In this document: positions 8,535 to 17,211 of the stretch, one piece after another
How positions within the stretch are numbered: the first letter of the stretch is position 1
Layout of the letters: each line of letters begins with the position of its first letter
The notes under the pieces: generated by a model
Seen by the model: only the letters and a program-made list of their open reading frames with translations
What the model was told of the DNA's origin: nothing
Database searches by the model: none
Position numbers and translations under genes: made by a program
Source: CAYTPE01 sp964439885
Lineage (GTDB): Bacteria; Patescibacteriota; Patescibacteriia; Magasanikbacterales; GWA2-37-8
NCBI GenBank assembly: GCA_964439885.1
Contig: CAYTPE010000001.1
Location: forward strand, 10,363-74,362
DNA length: 64,000 nt
Direction: 5' to 3'

Positions 8535-8891
8535 ATGCATTTCTACTCGCCGAAACTATACATACAGGACCCGTGGGTATATGGGCCTACCGTCGGAGCG
8601 CTGCTCAGCCTTATTGCGTCGGGCGTGTATGCGTTTGTCCGGGTGCCAACCGCTGGTGAAAGCTATTTTTTGCACAGCACTATTGTATTTGGCGTGGATC
8701 TCATCGGTCCACGTGGTTCTCTTTTTAACCCGCTGTTGGCCGGGCTTGTCATGGTGCTGGTGAATGTGGCTATTACCTTTGTGCTGTATGCCCGCGAACG
8801 TTTTTTAGCCCGATTTATGCTCAGCGCGCTCGCTCTTTCCGCGCTCGGTATAGCAATTGGTGTTTATTTCATAGTTGGTCTCAATACCTAG
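8535..8891 (+). CDS. Small polytopic membrane protein of unknown function
   Basis: The 118-residue product has about three hydrophobic segments (roughly residues 15-35, 65-85 and 92-115) separated by short polar loops. I do not recognise a family. It lies 3 bases before an FtsW/RodA gene and is probably co-transcribed with it from the divergent promoter at 8494-8522. This suggests, by location only, a role at the cell envelope. Confidence 0.65.
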   Translation: MHFYSPKLYIQDPWVYGPTVGALLSLIASGVYAFVRVPTAGESYFLHSTIVFGVDLIGPRGSLFNPLLAGLVMVLVNVAITFVLYARERFLARFMLSALALSALGIAIGVYFIVGLNT

Positions 8892-8894
8892 CGT

Positions 8895-10001
8895 ATGTCT
8901 GCAATTGCGCGTCCAGCTGACCGTATTTTTTTGAGCTATGTTGGTCTTTTGGTGGTGTTTGGATTGTTTGCTCTGATGTCGGCTAGCGGGCCTGTGGGTT
9001 TTGCTAAATTCGGCGATACCTATTTTTTTGTTAAACGACAAATACTGTTTGGCATTATACCGGGCCTGATTTGTTTTGTAGCTCTCGCGAAGATTGATGT
9101 GCAGCTGTGGAAGCGGTTCGCTTGGTGGTTGTATGGGCTCACGTTAGGTTTGCTCGTGCTTGGTTTTATTCCACATGTCGGTTCGGTAATCAACAATTCA
9201 CATGGTTGGCTTAACCTCTTCGGCTTCAGTTTTCAGCCGTCGGAGCTGGCTAAAGTAAGTATTATCATTTTAATGGCCACACTGCTCACGGAAAAAAAAC
9301 GAGATTGGGACGACTGGCGTACTGGTCTCATGCCAGTGCTCGGTGCGGTAGCCCCGGCGCTCCTACTCATTCTGGCGCAGCCCGATGTGGGAACGGCGTC
9401 AATTATTGTGGCAATCATTTTTGCTATGCTCTATGTGGCACGTCTACCGAATGTGTACCTGTTTATTCTGGGTGGGGTAGGGATAATCTGTTTTGCTCTG
9501 CTGATTATCATTGCGCCGTATCGGGCGCAGCGTATTACGGTATTTTTGCATCCCGAAGCTGACCCAACCACCATTGGGTATCAGATCAATCAAGCCTTCC
9601 TCGCGGTCGGTTCAGGAGGTCTGTGGGGGTTGGGGTATGGCCACTCTCGTCAAAAATTTCAGTATCTACCCGAAGTGAGCGCCGACTCTATCTACGCTGT
9701 TATTGCCGAAGAAAATGGGTTCATTATTTCCGCTGGTCTTATTATCCTTATCCTGCTACTCGTAGCGAGGGGCTTACGTATTGCCAAAAATAATCCAGAC
9801 GAGTATAGTTGCCTTATTGTGAGTGGTATTATGGTGTGGTTTGTGTGCCAATCCTTTCTCAATATCGGCGCGATGGTGGGGGCACTGCCGCTCACCGGGG
9901 TACCACTGCTCTTTATTAGCCACGGCGGCTCAGCTATGATGACGGCTTTGGCGGCAGTTGGCCTCGTGGCGAATGTGAGTAAAAAGGCGAGGTTGGAGTA
10001 A
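8895..10001 (+). CDS. ftsW: FtsW/RodA/SpoVE-family peptidoglycan polymerase
   Basis: The 368-residue polytopic protein carries SEDS-family signatures: GWLNLFGFSFQPSELAK, a conserved loop with GYGHSRQKFQYLPE, AVIAEENGF, and the late segment LPLTGVPLLFISHGG. SEDS proteins polymerise glycan strands from lipid II with a partner transpeptidase, at division (FtsW) or elongation (RodA). The SRQKFQYLPE region looks more FtsW-like, but the distinction is not secure. The stop overlaps the TAATG of a possible start for the next gene. No penicillin-binding protein lies beside it. Confidence 0.88.
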   Translation: MSAIARPADRIFLSYVGLLVVFGLFALMSASGPVGFAKFGDTYFFVKRQILFGIIPGLICFVALAKIDVQLWKRFAWWLYGLTLGLLVLGFIPHVGSVINNSHGWLNLFGFSFQPSELAKVSIIILMATLLTEKKRDWDDWRTGLMPVLGAVAPALLLILAQPDVGTASIIVAIIFAMLYVARLPNVYLFILGGVGIICFALLIIIAPYRAQRITVFLHPEADPTTIGYQINQAFLAVGSGGLWGLGYGHSRQKFQYLPEVSADSIYAVIAEENGFIISAGLIILILLLVARGLRIAKNNPDEYSCLIVSGIMVWFVCQSFLNIGAMVGALPLTGVPLLFISHGGSAMMTALAAVGLVANVSKKARLE

Positions 10002-10030
10002 TGGTTAAATTGCTAAATTGTTATATTATT

Positions 10031-10510
10031 ATGGAGATTAGGGAATATTCACGAAGAGATCTGGCCGATGTACTTCAGATTACTCGCTTAGCATGGAAAC
10101 CCATTTACGCTTCGTTTAAAAAGCTCATGGGGAATAAAAATTTCTTTGCTTTTTATCCTGATTGGGAAAAGTACAAAGTAAACCAGATGAAAAATTTTTT
10201 AAATGACTCCTCAATAGGAAAATGTGTGGCTGTAGTTGACGAAAAAGTTGTGGGCTTCGTAGTATATGAAGTCGATGAGAAAAAACAAGTTGCAGAAATT
10301 CACAACAATGCAGTAAATCCAGCATACCAGGGAAATGGTATTGGGCCACGTCTGTACAAATACGTATTTAAAAAAATGAAGGAATCAGGAGTAAAGAGTG
10401 TCGTAGTGCGTACAGGAGGCGACGCATCCCATGCTCAAGCGCGCCGAGCGTACGCAAAGGCTGGTTTTAATCACGAACTTCCAACAGTTAAACTGTACCG
10501 TACATTGTAG
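10031..10510 (+). CDS. GNAT-family N-acetyltransferase
   Basis: Taken from the ATG at 10031, the product is about 159 residues. An in-frame ATG at 10001 overlapping the previous stop would add ten poorly conserved residues. The acetyl-CoA-binding signature is present as VNPAYQGNGIGPRLYKYV, in the usual Q/R-x-x-G-x-G/A arrangement, followed by the C-terminal helix ARRAYAKAGF. The resemblance is to RimI-like enzymes, but the acceptor cannot be predicted. Confidence 0.85.
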   Translation: MEIREYSRRDLADVLQITRLAWKPIYASFKKLMGNKNFFAFYPDWEKYKVNQMKNFLNDSSIGKCVAVVDEKVVGFVVYEVDEKKQVAEIHNNAVNPAYQGNGIGPRLYKYVFKKMKESGVKSVVVRTGGDASHAQARRAYAKAGFNHELPTVKLYRTL

Positions 10511-10529
10511 TTTTTAAATTAAGATAACT

Positions 10530-11585
10530 ATGCGTTTACTTGTCTGCGGCGGGGCTGGGTTTATTGGCAGCAATTTTATCCGGCACATGCTCGCCACTCA
10601 TCCGAATTACACCATCGTCAACTACGACAAACTGACGTACGCTGGCAACCTAGATAATCTCAAGGATGTTGCTGACAACAAAAATTATACTTTTGTTCAA
10701 GGTGATATTATCGATCTTGAAACGCTCAGTAACGTAATCCAAGAATATAAAATCACGCACGTTATCAATTTCGCCGCGGAAACGCACGTTGATCGCAGTA
10801 TCCACGGCGGTGCCAAAGAATTCGTACTCACGAACACCTTGGGCGTGCAGATGATTCTTGATGCGGTACGTCACAATAATGTTGAGCGCTTTGTCAACGT
10901 TTCAACCGACGAAGTGTACGGCGCCCTCAGCCTTGACGATCCGCATAAATTTACCGAGCATACGCCCATCTGGCCCAATATGCCGTACGCGGCCGCTAAA
11001 GCCGGCGGCGACCTGATGTGCAACGCGTATTGGGTAACGCACAAGGTGCCTGTTATTGTAACACATTGTAGCAACAATTATGGTCCATACCAGTTTCCAG
11101 AGAAGGTAATCCCATTTTTTGTTTTTAAACTGCTCAAAGGCGAAAAGGTTCCCGTGTATGGCGATGGGCTTAATATTCGCGACTGGATTCATGTACTGGA
11201 TCACGCCCGCGCGCTCGATTTACTTCTTCACAAAGGAGAAGTCGGCCAGGTATACAACATCGGAGTAGATAACGAGCGCTCAAACCTCGAACTGACTAAA
11301 ATGATTCTAAGCATTTTAGGCAAAGGCGAAGAGATGATCGAGTATGTTACCGACCGTCCAGGTCATGATCGCCGCTACGCGATTGACGAGAGTAAAATCA
11401 AAGCGCTTGGCTGGCAGCCCGAGTATACACGTGCTGAATTCGAGCGAGGATTGCGCGAAACCGTGGAATGGTACAAAAATAATTCCGAGTGGGTAGAAAA
11501 TTTATGGAAAAAGAAAAAAGATGAGATGAATAAGTTTCAAGAAGCGCTGGAAAGATCAAGCGATAAAATGAAATCATCGACTTAA
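10530..11585 (+). CDS. rfbB: dTDP-glucose 4,6-dehydratase
   Basis: This 351-residue extended SDR has GGAGFIGSNF at the N-terminus, NFAAETHVDRSI, the active-site STDEVYG segment, and the Tyr/Lys pair as YAAAK (usually YSASK). RDWIHVLDHARA follows in the substrate half. It converts dTDP-glucose to dTDP-4-keto-6-deoxyglucose, the branch point for rhamnose and other 6-deoxysugars. The long-form thymidylyltransferase at 23168 can supply its substrate, and the ketoisomerase-like cupin and RfbD genes follow. The C-terminal 30 residues are lysine-rich and helical beyond the usual end. Confidence 0.94.
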   Translation: MRLLVCGGAGFIGSNFIRHMLATHPNYTIVNYDKLTYAGNLDNLKDVADNKNYTFVQGDIIDLETLSNVIQEYKITHVINFAAETHVDRSIHGGAKEFVLTNTLGVQMILDAVRHNNVERFVNVSTDEVYGALSLDDPHKFTEHTPIWPNMPYAAAKAGGDLMCNAYWVTHKVPVIVTHCSNNYGPYQFPEKVIPFFVFKLLKGEKVPVYGDGLNIRDWIHVLDHARALDLLLHKGEVGQVYNIGVDNERSNLELTKMILSILGKGEEMIEYVTDRPGHDRRYAIDESKIKALGWQPEYTRAEFERGLRETVEWYKNNSEWVENLWKKKKDEMNKFQEALERSSDKMKSST

Positions 11586-11679
11586 GTTGCGCAGAGTATC
11601 TGGTATATAGTATTTTGTATTGAGGCACTTACCATATGCCATATACCAAATACCAAATACTTAATACAAAATTCTTTCT
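11586..11679. repeat. Two-armed micro-repeat spacer
   Basis: The left part contains variants of ctggtatatagtattttgtatt. The right part carries the inverted words ccatataccaaataccaaat and acttaatacaaaat, ending just before the next ATG. The arms can pair imperfectly into a long hairpin. No gene is present. Confidence 0.6.
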
Positions 11680-12099
11680 ATGTCTCCATTCAAACAATTC
11701 ACCCTCAAAACATTCACTTCAAAAGGCTATTCACTCACCCCGGTGGAGTTTAAAGATATTGCGCCGTTCGAAGTGAAGCGCATGTATTACCTTACCAATT
11801 TTGAAGCCGCCGCGCACACGGGCGAGCACTGTCACTACGTAGAACAAGAGGTTTTCATTGTTGCCAAGGGGTCAGTCACCGCCATAATCGATAGAGGGCA
11901 GGGTAAAGAGGAAATAACGCTTACCACTCCCGGCGAAGCTTTTTATGCTCCCGCCTACAGCTGGCACGGGTTTAAGGACGCATCGAACGATTGTGTTCTT
12001 ATCGCTCTCACATCTACCAACTATAGTGCCGATCGCAGCGATTATTTGGAAGATTATGAAAAATACTTGACACTCAGAGATGAACACCTGAGTAAATGA
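11680..12099 (+). CDS. Cupin sugar 3,4-ketoisomerase-like protein (FdtA/QdtA/WxcM family)
   Basis: The 139-residue single-domain cupin has a histidine-containing strand GEHCHYVEQEVFIVAKGS and a C-terminal segment TNYSADRSDYLEDYEKYL, matching the (D)YIRDYDEFL ending of FdtA/QdtA/TylM3-type enzymes. Those isomerise dTDP-4-keto-6-deoxyglucose to a 3-keto sugar on the way to 3-amino-3,6-dideoxyhexoses. It sits between rfbB and rfbD, where a 3,5-epimerase (rfbC) would be expected in a rhamnose operon. The product may therefore not be rhamnose. A non-catalytic cupin cannot be excluded. Confidence 0.8.
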   Translation: MSPFKQFTLKTFTSKGYSLTPVEFKDIAPFEVKRMYYLTNFEAAAHTGEHCHYVEQEVFIVAKGSVTAIIDRGQGKEEITLTTPGEAFYAPAYSWHGFKDASNDCVLIALTSTNYSADRSDYLEDYEKYLTLRDEHLSK

Positions 12100-12195
12100 C
12101 TAATGACAAATGTCTAATTTCAAATAAAATGTCCAAGTTAAAATTTGAGCATTTGTATTAGATATTAGAAATTCGATATTAGATATTCAAGTTAT
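12100..12195. repeat. Two-armed micro-repeat spacer
   Basis: The left half carries words such as gacaaatgtctaatttcaaat. The right half carries aatttgagcatttg and repeated attagatattagaaattcgat. The same vocabulary recurs in inverted order near 30.9 kb and 41.8 kb. It ends directly before the rfbD ATG. Confidence 0.6.
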
Positions 12196-13047
12196 ATGCG
12201 TGTTGTTATCATTGGTTCCAAAGGCATGCTCGGTACCGCTCTCGTGGAGCGGTTTTCTCACAAACATGAAGTAGTAGGTCTTGACCGACCCGAAATCGAC
12301 ATTACGGACGAAGCGTCGACTCAAACCAAGCTTGAAACGCTTGCTCCCGAGGTACTTATCAACTGCGCGGCAATCAATGCCGTCGATGATATCGAATCCA
12401 AAAACGATGTGTTTGAACTGGCTTGGAAAGTAAACGCCAAGGCGGTGGAAACACTCGCCCTGGTAGCAAAAACGCTGAACATTCCCCTTGTGCATTTTTC
12501 TTCCGATTATGTGTTTGATGGTACAAATGACGAGGGTTACGTGGAAGATTTTTCACCCAAGCCAATCAGTAAATACGGCGAGACGAAATTTGAAGGCGAG
12601 AGACTCTTAGAAAGCGTTACGAGCAAGTATTATCTCATCCGACTGTCCCGGTTGTTTGGAAGACCAGGAATAGGGGAAGGGATGAAAAAAAGTTTTGTGG
12701 ATAAAATGCTTGAAATTGCCGAAGCAGGAAAGGAACTCAAAGTGGTCGATGCCGAAGTAGGATCGCCCACCTATAGCGTTGATTTGGCGGATTTCGTTTA
12801 CAAGCTTCTCGAAAAGCAGTTACCGTATGGTGTATACCATGGCGCCAATAGCGGCGCGTGCACATGGTACGAGTGGGCAGGCGAAATTTTTCGCTTAAAG
12901 AATATGCCGGTCAGCGTTGAGCGAATTGACCCAGCTGGTTTGATCCGCCCCGCCAAACGCCCAGCGTACTCGGAACTTATCAATACCAAAACAGAGCCGC
13001 CGCGCAGCTGGCAGGAGGCACTTAACGACTATATTAGTAGTTTATAA
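12196..13047 (+). CDS. rfbD: dTDP-4-dehydrorhamnose reductase-like SDR
   Basis: This 283-residue protein has the RmlD pattern: a glycine motif GSKGMLGTALVE, DITDEAS, INCAAINAVDDIE, a VHFSSDYVFDG strand and the catalytic pair in KYGETKFEGE. RmlD reduces the 4-keto group of a dTDP-6-deoxyhexose. With rfbA and rfbB in the same window, dTDP-sugar synthesis is well supported, though the cupin upstream leaves the final sugar uncertain. A second RmlD-like domain is fused to the glycosyltransferase at 14246. Confidence 0.9.
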   Translation: MRVVIIGSKGMLGTALVERFSHKHEVVGLDRPEIDITDEASTQTKLETLAPEVLINCAAINAVDDIESKNDVFELAWKVNAKAVETLALVAKTLNIPLVHFSSDYVFDGTNDEGYVEDFSPKPISKYGETKFEGERLLESVTSKYYLIRLSRLFGRPGIGEGMKKSFVDKMLEIAEAGKELKVVDAEVGSPTYSVDLADFVYKLLEKQLPYGVYHGANSGACTWYEWAGEIFRLKNMPVSVERIDPAGLIRPAKRPAYSELINTKTEPPRSWQEALNDYISSL

Positions 13048-13058
13048 ATATTCTACGT

Positions 13059-14012
13059 ATGTCAATCGACCATCCACCAGTTGGAACTAATCCAGAGAAA
13101 AGTAAAGAAAAAGAGGCAGCAACCAAAGCCCTCGTTGAAACGATTGTTTCACTTAAACAACTTGCAACCGAATGGGAGGATTACTTCGACCGCGCGATGG
13201 TTCCTGACCCAACGTTGCTGCCGCTCAGAAATGAGACGAGAAATTATCAACGCATATACGATCGTGCGACAGGGGAGGCCGGAACGAATGAAAAACCAGA
13301 AGATAATGTTTTTGGTAGGCTAGCGGATATATTGGATTTGGAAAAAGCTGCACAAATTGCCGAAAATACCGCCGCCCATCAAAATGTGATTGGCCCTATT
13401 ACCCAAGGTTTCGAGCGGAATGAACATCTTGTCACTTTGCTCAGATCAATAAATAGCACAGGCGGCGAAAGAATTTTTGCTGGTGATCCACTTGCCATAG
13501 CACAGCATCTGCGATATTTAAGCGATAGGTTGATGCAAAAAATAAGAGTGCGCGCGGAATTGTCTGGAGCCAACGCATCTCTTATGCAGCTTATTGATGA
13601 GGGCTCTCGGCAACTACGGAGCACTCACAAGCTGGCAGGTAGCGAGCCGCGTGTACAGGAGCTAATAGCGATTGCCGAAAATTTAGAAAGAAATGTAGCT
13701 GCTTTCAAAGAAAACGTCGTCGTTCCAGACGAAAAGAAATTTATTCCACGAAAAGAAACATATAATTTTTTTAGTGTTAAGGATGGTAATGAAGCTCAGG
13801 CTTTTCCGTTTTCAGAACCTGCTTTTGGCGATAGCGAAGGTATGATGCCGCGGCAACTCACCGTTTCGAAACGCCAGGTAGGAGACACATTCAAATATGA
13901 AGGTCGAGAATGGAAAGTGACACAGAACGAACTTGTAGACGGCTCTTTAGTAACATCACGTAAATATACCTTTGAGGCTGTTCCGTTGACTGAAGACCCG
14001 ATTTACGGCTAG
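13059..14012 (+). CDS. Hypothetical protein, helical
   Basis: The 317-residue product has no signal peptide or membrane segment. It appears largely helical over residues 15-230, with many charged residues and LEKAAQIAENTAA-type helices, then a C-terminal part of about 80 residues that looks like beta strands (GDTFKYEGREWKVTQ). I recognise no family. It lies 11 bases after rfbD and before a terminator, so it probably closes that operon. Its place among sugar genes may be incidental. Confidence 0.7.
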   Translation: MSIDHPPVGTNPEKSKEKEAATKALVETIVSLKQLATEWEDYFDRAMVPDPTLLPLRNETRNYQRIYDRATGEAGTNEKPEDNVFGRLADILDLEKAAQIAENTAAHQNVIGPITQGFERNEHLVTLLRSINSTGGERIFAGDPLAIAQHLRYLSDRLMQKIRVRAELSGANASLMQLIDEGSRQLRSTHKLAGSEPRVQELIAIAENLERNVAAFKENVVVPDEKKFIPRKETYNFFSVKDGNEAQAFPFSEPAFGDSEGMMPRQLTVSKRQVGDTFKYEGREWKVTQNELVDGSLVTSRKYTFEAVPLTEDPIYG

Positions 14013-14096
14013 TCATCAAACGGAGAATGCCTTAAAGAAGCGTTTTGCTTAGTGCTTACCCTAACTTGACAAACACCCTCTCAACATACTACCGTA

Positions 14097-14128
14097 CAAA
14101 AAAGAGCCCTGTGTAGAAGCTCTTTTTT
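14097..14128. terminator. Intrinsic terminator
   Basis: A hairpin with AAAAAAGAGC and GCTCTTTTTT arms and an 11-base loop, ending in T6. It closes the 10.5-14.0 kb operon, and the A-run lets it work in both directions. Confidence 0.85.
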
Positions 14129-14188
14129 GATAGCTTTGGAATAAATAAGGTAAAATAACGCTGAGATAAGGCAAAAGATGGGAGGGGA

Positions 14189-14217
14189 TTGACAAAACCG
14201 GCAAAAAGGTGTATACT
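14189..14217 (+). promoter_or_regulatory. Sigma-70 promoter for the glycosyltransferase-RmlD fusion
   Basis: TTGACA, a 17-base spacer and TATACT. The predicted start near 14224 gives a leader of about 22 bases before the ATG at 14246. Confidence 0.8.
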
Positions 14218-14245
14218 TACCTGTTTTATTCAATAAACGGCAATT

Positions 14246-16381
14246 ATGCAACCAATCGCCATACATGAGCCAAAAAACGGTTACCGCGTCGCCATTCTCG
14301 GCCATCGAGGCATTCCGAGCACCTATGGCGGCTTTGAGACCTTTGCCGAAAAGATTACCGAGGCATTGGTTGGTTTGGGTTGCAAAGTAGCTGTGTATTG
14401 CCGCAAAAATTACTTCAAAGAGCGCCCGGCAGAATACAAAGGGGCACGTTTGGTGTACCTGTCCACGGTTACCAACAAAATGCTCGACACGTTTGTGCAT
14501 ACCTTCATCAGTGTCTTGCATGTAATCTTTAAGAACACGGCCGATACCATCATCGTGGTAAATGTAGGCAACGCGCCATTTGCGCTGCTTGCTAAACTGT
14601 TTGGTAAGAAAGTTATTTTCTGTGTAGACGGACTTGATTGGGAGCGCAAAAAATGGGGTGCATTTGCCAAATGGTATCTGCGCACTTGTTCGTATTTCGC
14701 CAAATGGGCAGCGCATGAAGTAGTGACCGATGCCGGCAGTGTGCAAGAATTTTATCTCAAAGAGCGCGGCACCAAGAGCCACATGATTCCCTATGGCACC
14801 GACATTGAATCCGGCAATTCGGACCCGAACGTACTCAAAGAAATCGGGGTCGAATCCAAAAAATACTTCATCTACGTGGCTCGCTTCGAACCGGAGAATA
14901 ATCCGCTCATGGTGGTGAAGGCGCATGTGGCGTCGGGCAGCACGTTGCCCCTGGTGATGATCGGCGACAACCGCTACAACCAAGCGTTTGTGGATGAAAT
15001 TAAACGCGCCGCGAACGACAAAGTTATCTTCCTCGGTTATGTCTTTGGTACTACGTACAAAACATTACTGCGTGAATCTCTCGCGTATATTCGCGCGGCG
15101 GAAGTCGGCGGTATTTCTCCAGCCGTGATCGAAGCCATGGGCCGCGGCGTGTGCGTTATCGCCAACGACAAGCCAGAGAATCGCGAGCCACTCGCGGAAA
15201 GCGGTGTCTTTTACCAATTGAATGAAGCATCGCTCACTGAAGCCATCACCACTCTTACCGCTCACCCGGAGAAAGCGATCGAACTCGGCAAAAAAGCCGC
15301 TCAACGTGCGATGATTGTGTACAGTTGGGACACGATTGGTTTTGAATACTTTAAACTCATCAAACACAACATGCACAGCGTGCGCGCAAACAATCAAGAG
15401 ATTGATACACTGACACCAGCGAACGCGAATGCCGGTAAAAAGAAGATTTTGCTAACTGGTGCGGGCGGTATGCTCGGACGAGCCATGTACGAACACTATG
15501 CTCGCACGTATAACGTGCTTGCTACTAATCGAACCGCCTACGAAAGTTGGATGCGTCCGCTCGACGTTACCAATTATGCCGAATACGAAAAAATGGTGGC
15601 TGAATTTAAACCCGACTATATTTTTCATCTGGCAGCCATGACGAACTTGGAAGAATGTGAGAAACATTTGGCCGATGCCTACACGCTTAACACGTTGTCG
15701 GTAAAACACGCCGCCCAACTCTCCACGAAATACGGAGCAAAATTGGTGTATGTGAGCACCAGCGGTGTGTTCGACGGCCATCAGACCTTTTACACCGAAC
15801 GCGACGAAGCACACCCCACTACCGTCTACGGCCTCACGAAACAGATGGGCGCGCTCATGGTAGAGTACTACGCTACCGATTGGCTCATTGTACGTCCGTC
15901 GTGGCTGATGGGTGGTGGCGCGCATCATGATAAGAAATTCGTGGGTAAAGTGATCGAGCAGATCGTATCCGGTAAACGCGAACTGTTCGCTTTGAACGAT
16001 ACATTCGGCACGCTGACCTACGCTCTCGACGTGGCTATAACCCTCGAAAAATTACTCGCGCGTAATGCGACGGGGCTCTACAACATGGCTGGTATTGGTC
16101 GCGCCAGTCGTTACGATATCGCTCGCGAAATAGTGCATATCTTAGGCTATCAGCGTGAAATTATCGTGAACGCGGTAGACAATACCTTCTTCAAAACGAC
16201 GTATACGACACCACGCGTCGCTTCCGAATGTTTGGTGAACGAACGATTGAATCAAGAGTCAGCCAACACCATGCGCCCATGGCAGGTAGCGTTGCGCGAT
16301 TATCTGGAGCGAGACTACGCGCACGCGTTCAACCATACTACAGCTTCAGAGCACAGTGGTTTGGTAGTCAAACCAGCTTAA
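14246..16381 (+). CDS. Glycosyltransferase (DUF1972/GT4) fused to RmlD-like reductase
   Basis: This 711-residue protein joins two enzymes. Residues 1-375 form a GT-B glycosyltransferase: an N-terminal DUF1972-like domain (RGIPSTYGGFETFAEKI) and a C-terminal group-1 domain with VARFEPENNP and the EAMGRGVCVI nucleotide-sugar segment. From about residue 393, after an unstructured linker, comes an RmlD-type SDR (LLTGAGGMLGRA, FHLAAMTNLEECE, VYGLTKQMG with Tyr/Lys near 527). The fusion suggests that the reductase makes the dTDP-deoxysugar the transferase then attaches, as in rhamnosyltransfer. It has its own promoter and is followed by a terminator. Confidence 0.9.
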   Translation: MQPIAIHEPKNGYRVAILGHRGIPSTYGGFETFAEKITEALVGLGCKVAVYCRKNYFKERPAEYKGARLVYLSTVTNKMLDTFVHTFISVLHVIFKNTADTIIVVNVGNAPFALLAKLFGKKVIFCVDGLDWERKKWGAFAKWYLRTCSYFAKWAAHEVVTDAGSVQEFYLKERGTKSHMIPYGTDIESGNSDPNVLKEIGVESKKYFIYVARFEPENNPLMVVKAHVASGSTLPLVMIGDNRYNQAFVDEIKRAANDKVIFLGYVFGTTYKTLLRESLAYIRAAEVGGISPAVIEAMGRGVCVIANDKPENREPLAESGVFYQLNEASLTEAITTLTAHPEKAIELGKKAAQRAMIVYSWDTIGFEYFKLIKHNMHSVRANNQEIDTLTPANANAGKKKILLTGAGGMLGRAMYEHYARTYNVLATNRTAYESWMRPLDVTNYAEYEKMVAEFKPDYIFHLAAMTNLEECEKHLADAYTLNTLSVKHAAQLSTKYGAKLVYVSTSGVFDGHQTFYTERDEAHPTTVYGLTKQMGALMVEYYATDWLIVRPSWLMGGGAHHDKKFVGKVIEQIVSGKRELFALNDTFGTLTYALDVAITLEKLLARNATGLYNMAGIGRASRYDIAREIVHILGYQREIIVNAVDNTFFKTTYTTPRVASECLVNERLNQESANTMRPWQVALRDYLERDYAHAFNHTTASEHSGLVVKPA

Positions 16382-16406
16382 CACAATGTATATTACTTAC
16401 TTTCAC

Positions 16407-16428
16407 AGACACCCACCAGGGTGTCTTT
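16407..16428 (+). terminator. Intrinsic terminator after the fusion gene
   Basis: The arms AGACACCC and GGGTGTCT around ACCA are followed by a short T-run that also begins the next promoter's -35 box. Confidence 0.6.
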
Positions 16429-16455
16429 GACGTGTCGAATTATTTTCGCTACTAT
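16427..16455 (+). promoter_or_regulatory. Promoter for the 16465 gene, near-leaderless
   Basis: TTGACG, 17 bases and TACTAT. The predicted transcription start at about 16462 lies only about three bases before the ATG at 16465, so the message would be practically leaderless. Confidence 0.65.
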
Positions 16456-16464
16456 AGGTGCACT

Positions 16465-17208
16465 ATGATTACTATTACTACCACCATCCATGACCCCGAT
16501 GCTGGGCTTAAGTGGCTCAGCGAACTGCACGTTGCGTCACTTCTGAAGGTATGCGACTCGCTTATCGTGGTCGCCACGCCAGCTACCAACCCTCAGTACC
16601 TTGACCGACTTACTGCGCAGGGGTGCACTGTATTTCGAGCTAGCAAAAATATTCCTGGCCGCGTGTACTACGAAGCGGTACGCCGAGGATATGAGACCGG
16701 CGCCGAACGTATCATGTACTGTGATTTTGATCGACTCTTGCATTGGGTTCACACATTTCCGGACGACCTCAAACGGATGCCGCGCCGTTTGAGTGGCGAT
16801 ATGACATTTGTGGAAAGATTGCCCGAAGACTATAAGGCACATCATGAAGCCCTGTACGAAACCGAGCAGCTTGCTAACAAAGTACTTTCGTATCGACTTG
16901 GTAAAAAAGAATGTCACGACCACCTCAGCGGATGTTTTCTCCTCTCACGTCGCGCCGCGAAAATTGTCGTGCGCTACCCAACAGACGGGTATCAATTTTA
17001 TGGATGGTGGCCTATGAAAGTGCGCGCGGCAAAACTCAAAGTATCGTACCGCTCAAGCCCCGGCCTTGCCTGGGAAACGCCGGATCGGTTTCAGAAGGAA
17101 ATTGCCAAAGCCGGAGGACTCGCACCGTGGCGCGAACAGCTTTCGTCCAAAGAAGAATGGAAGAAGCGCGTTATCATGGCGCGTGAATTTGTGGAAAAAT
17201 GTTTGTAA
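16465..17208 (+). CDS. GT-A-like glycosyltransferase or related protein
   Basis: The start is set at the ATG at 16465; an in-frame start further upstream would read through the preceding gene's end, the terminator and the promoter. The 247-residue protein begins with a beta strand MITITTTIHDP, has the CDFDRLLHW segment (a DxD-like acidic motif, near residue 92), and a later GCFLLSRRAAKIV helix typical of nucleotide-sugar transferase folds. There is no signal peptide. Context in a glycan cluster supports a transferase, but I cannot assign a family with certainty. Confidence 0.7.
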   Translation: MITITTTIHDPDAGLKWLSELHVASLLKVCDSLIVVATPATNPQYLDRLTAQGCTVFRASKNIPGRVYYEAVRRGYETGAERIMYCDFDRLLHWVHTFPDDLKRMPRRLSGDMTFVERLPEDYKAHHEALYETEQLANKVLSYRLGKKECHDHLSGCFLLSRRAAKIVVRYPTDGYQFYGWWPMKVRAAKLKVSYRSSPGLAWETPDRFQKEIAKAGGLAPWREQLSSKEEWKKRVIMAREFVEKCL

Positions 17209-17211
17209 CCT

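Noticed and set aside
14081..14983. 300-codon minus-strand frame opposite the glycosyltransferase fusion
   Set aside because: It spans a terminator and promoter and is antisense to a strongly conserved enzyme; the translation has no recognisable domain.
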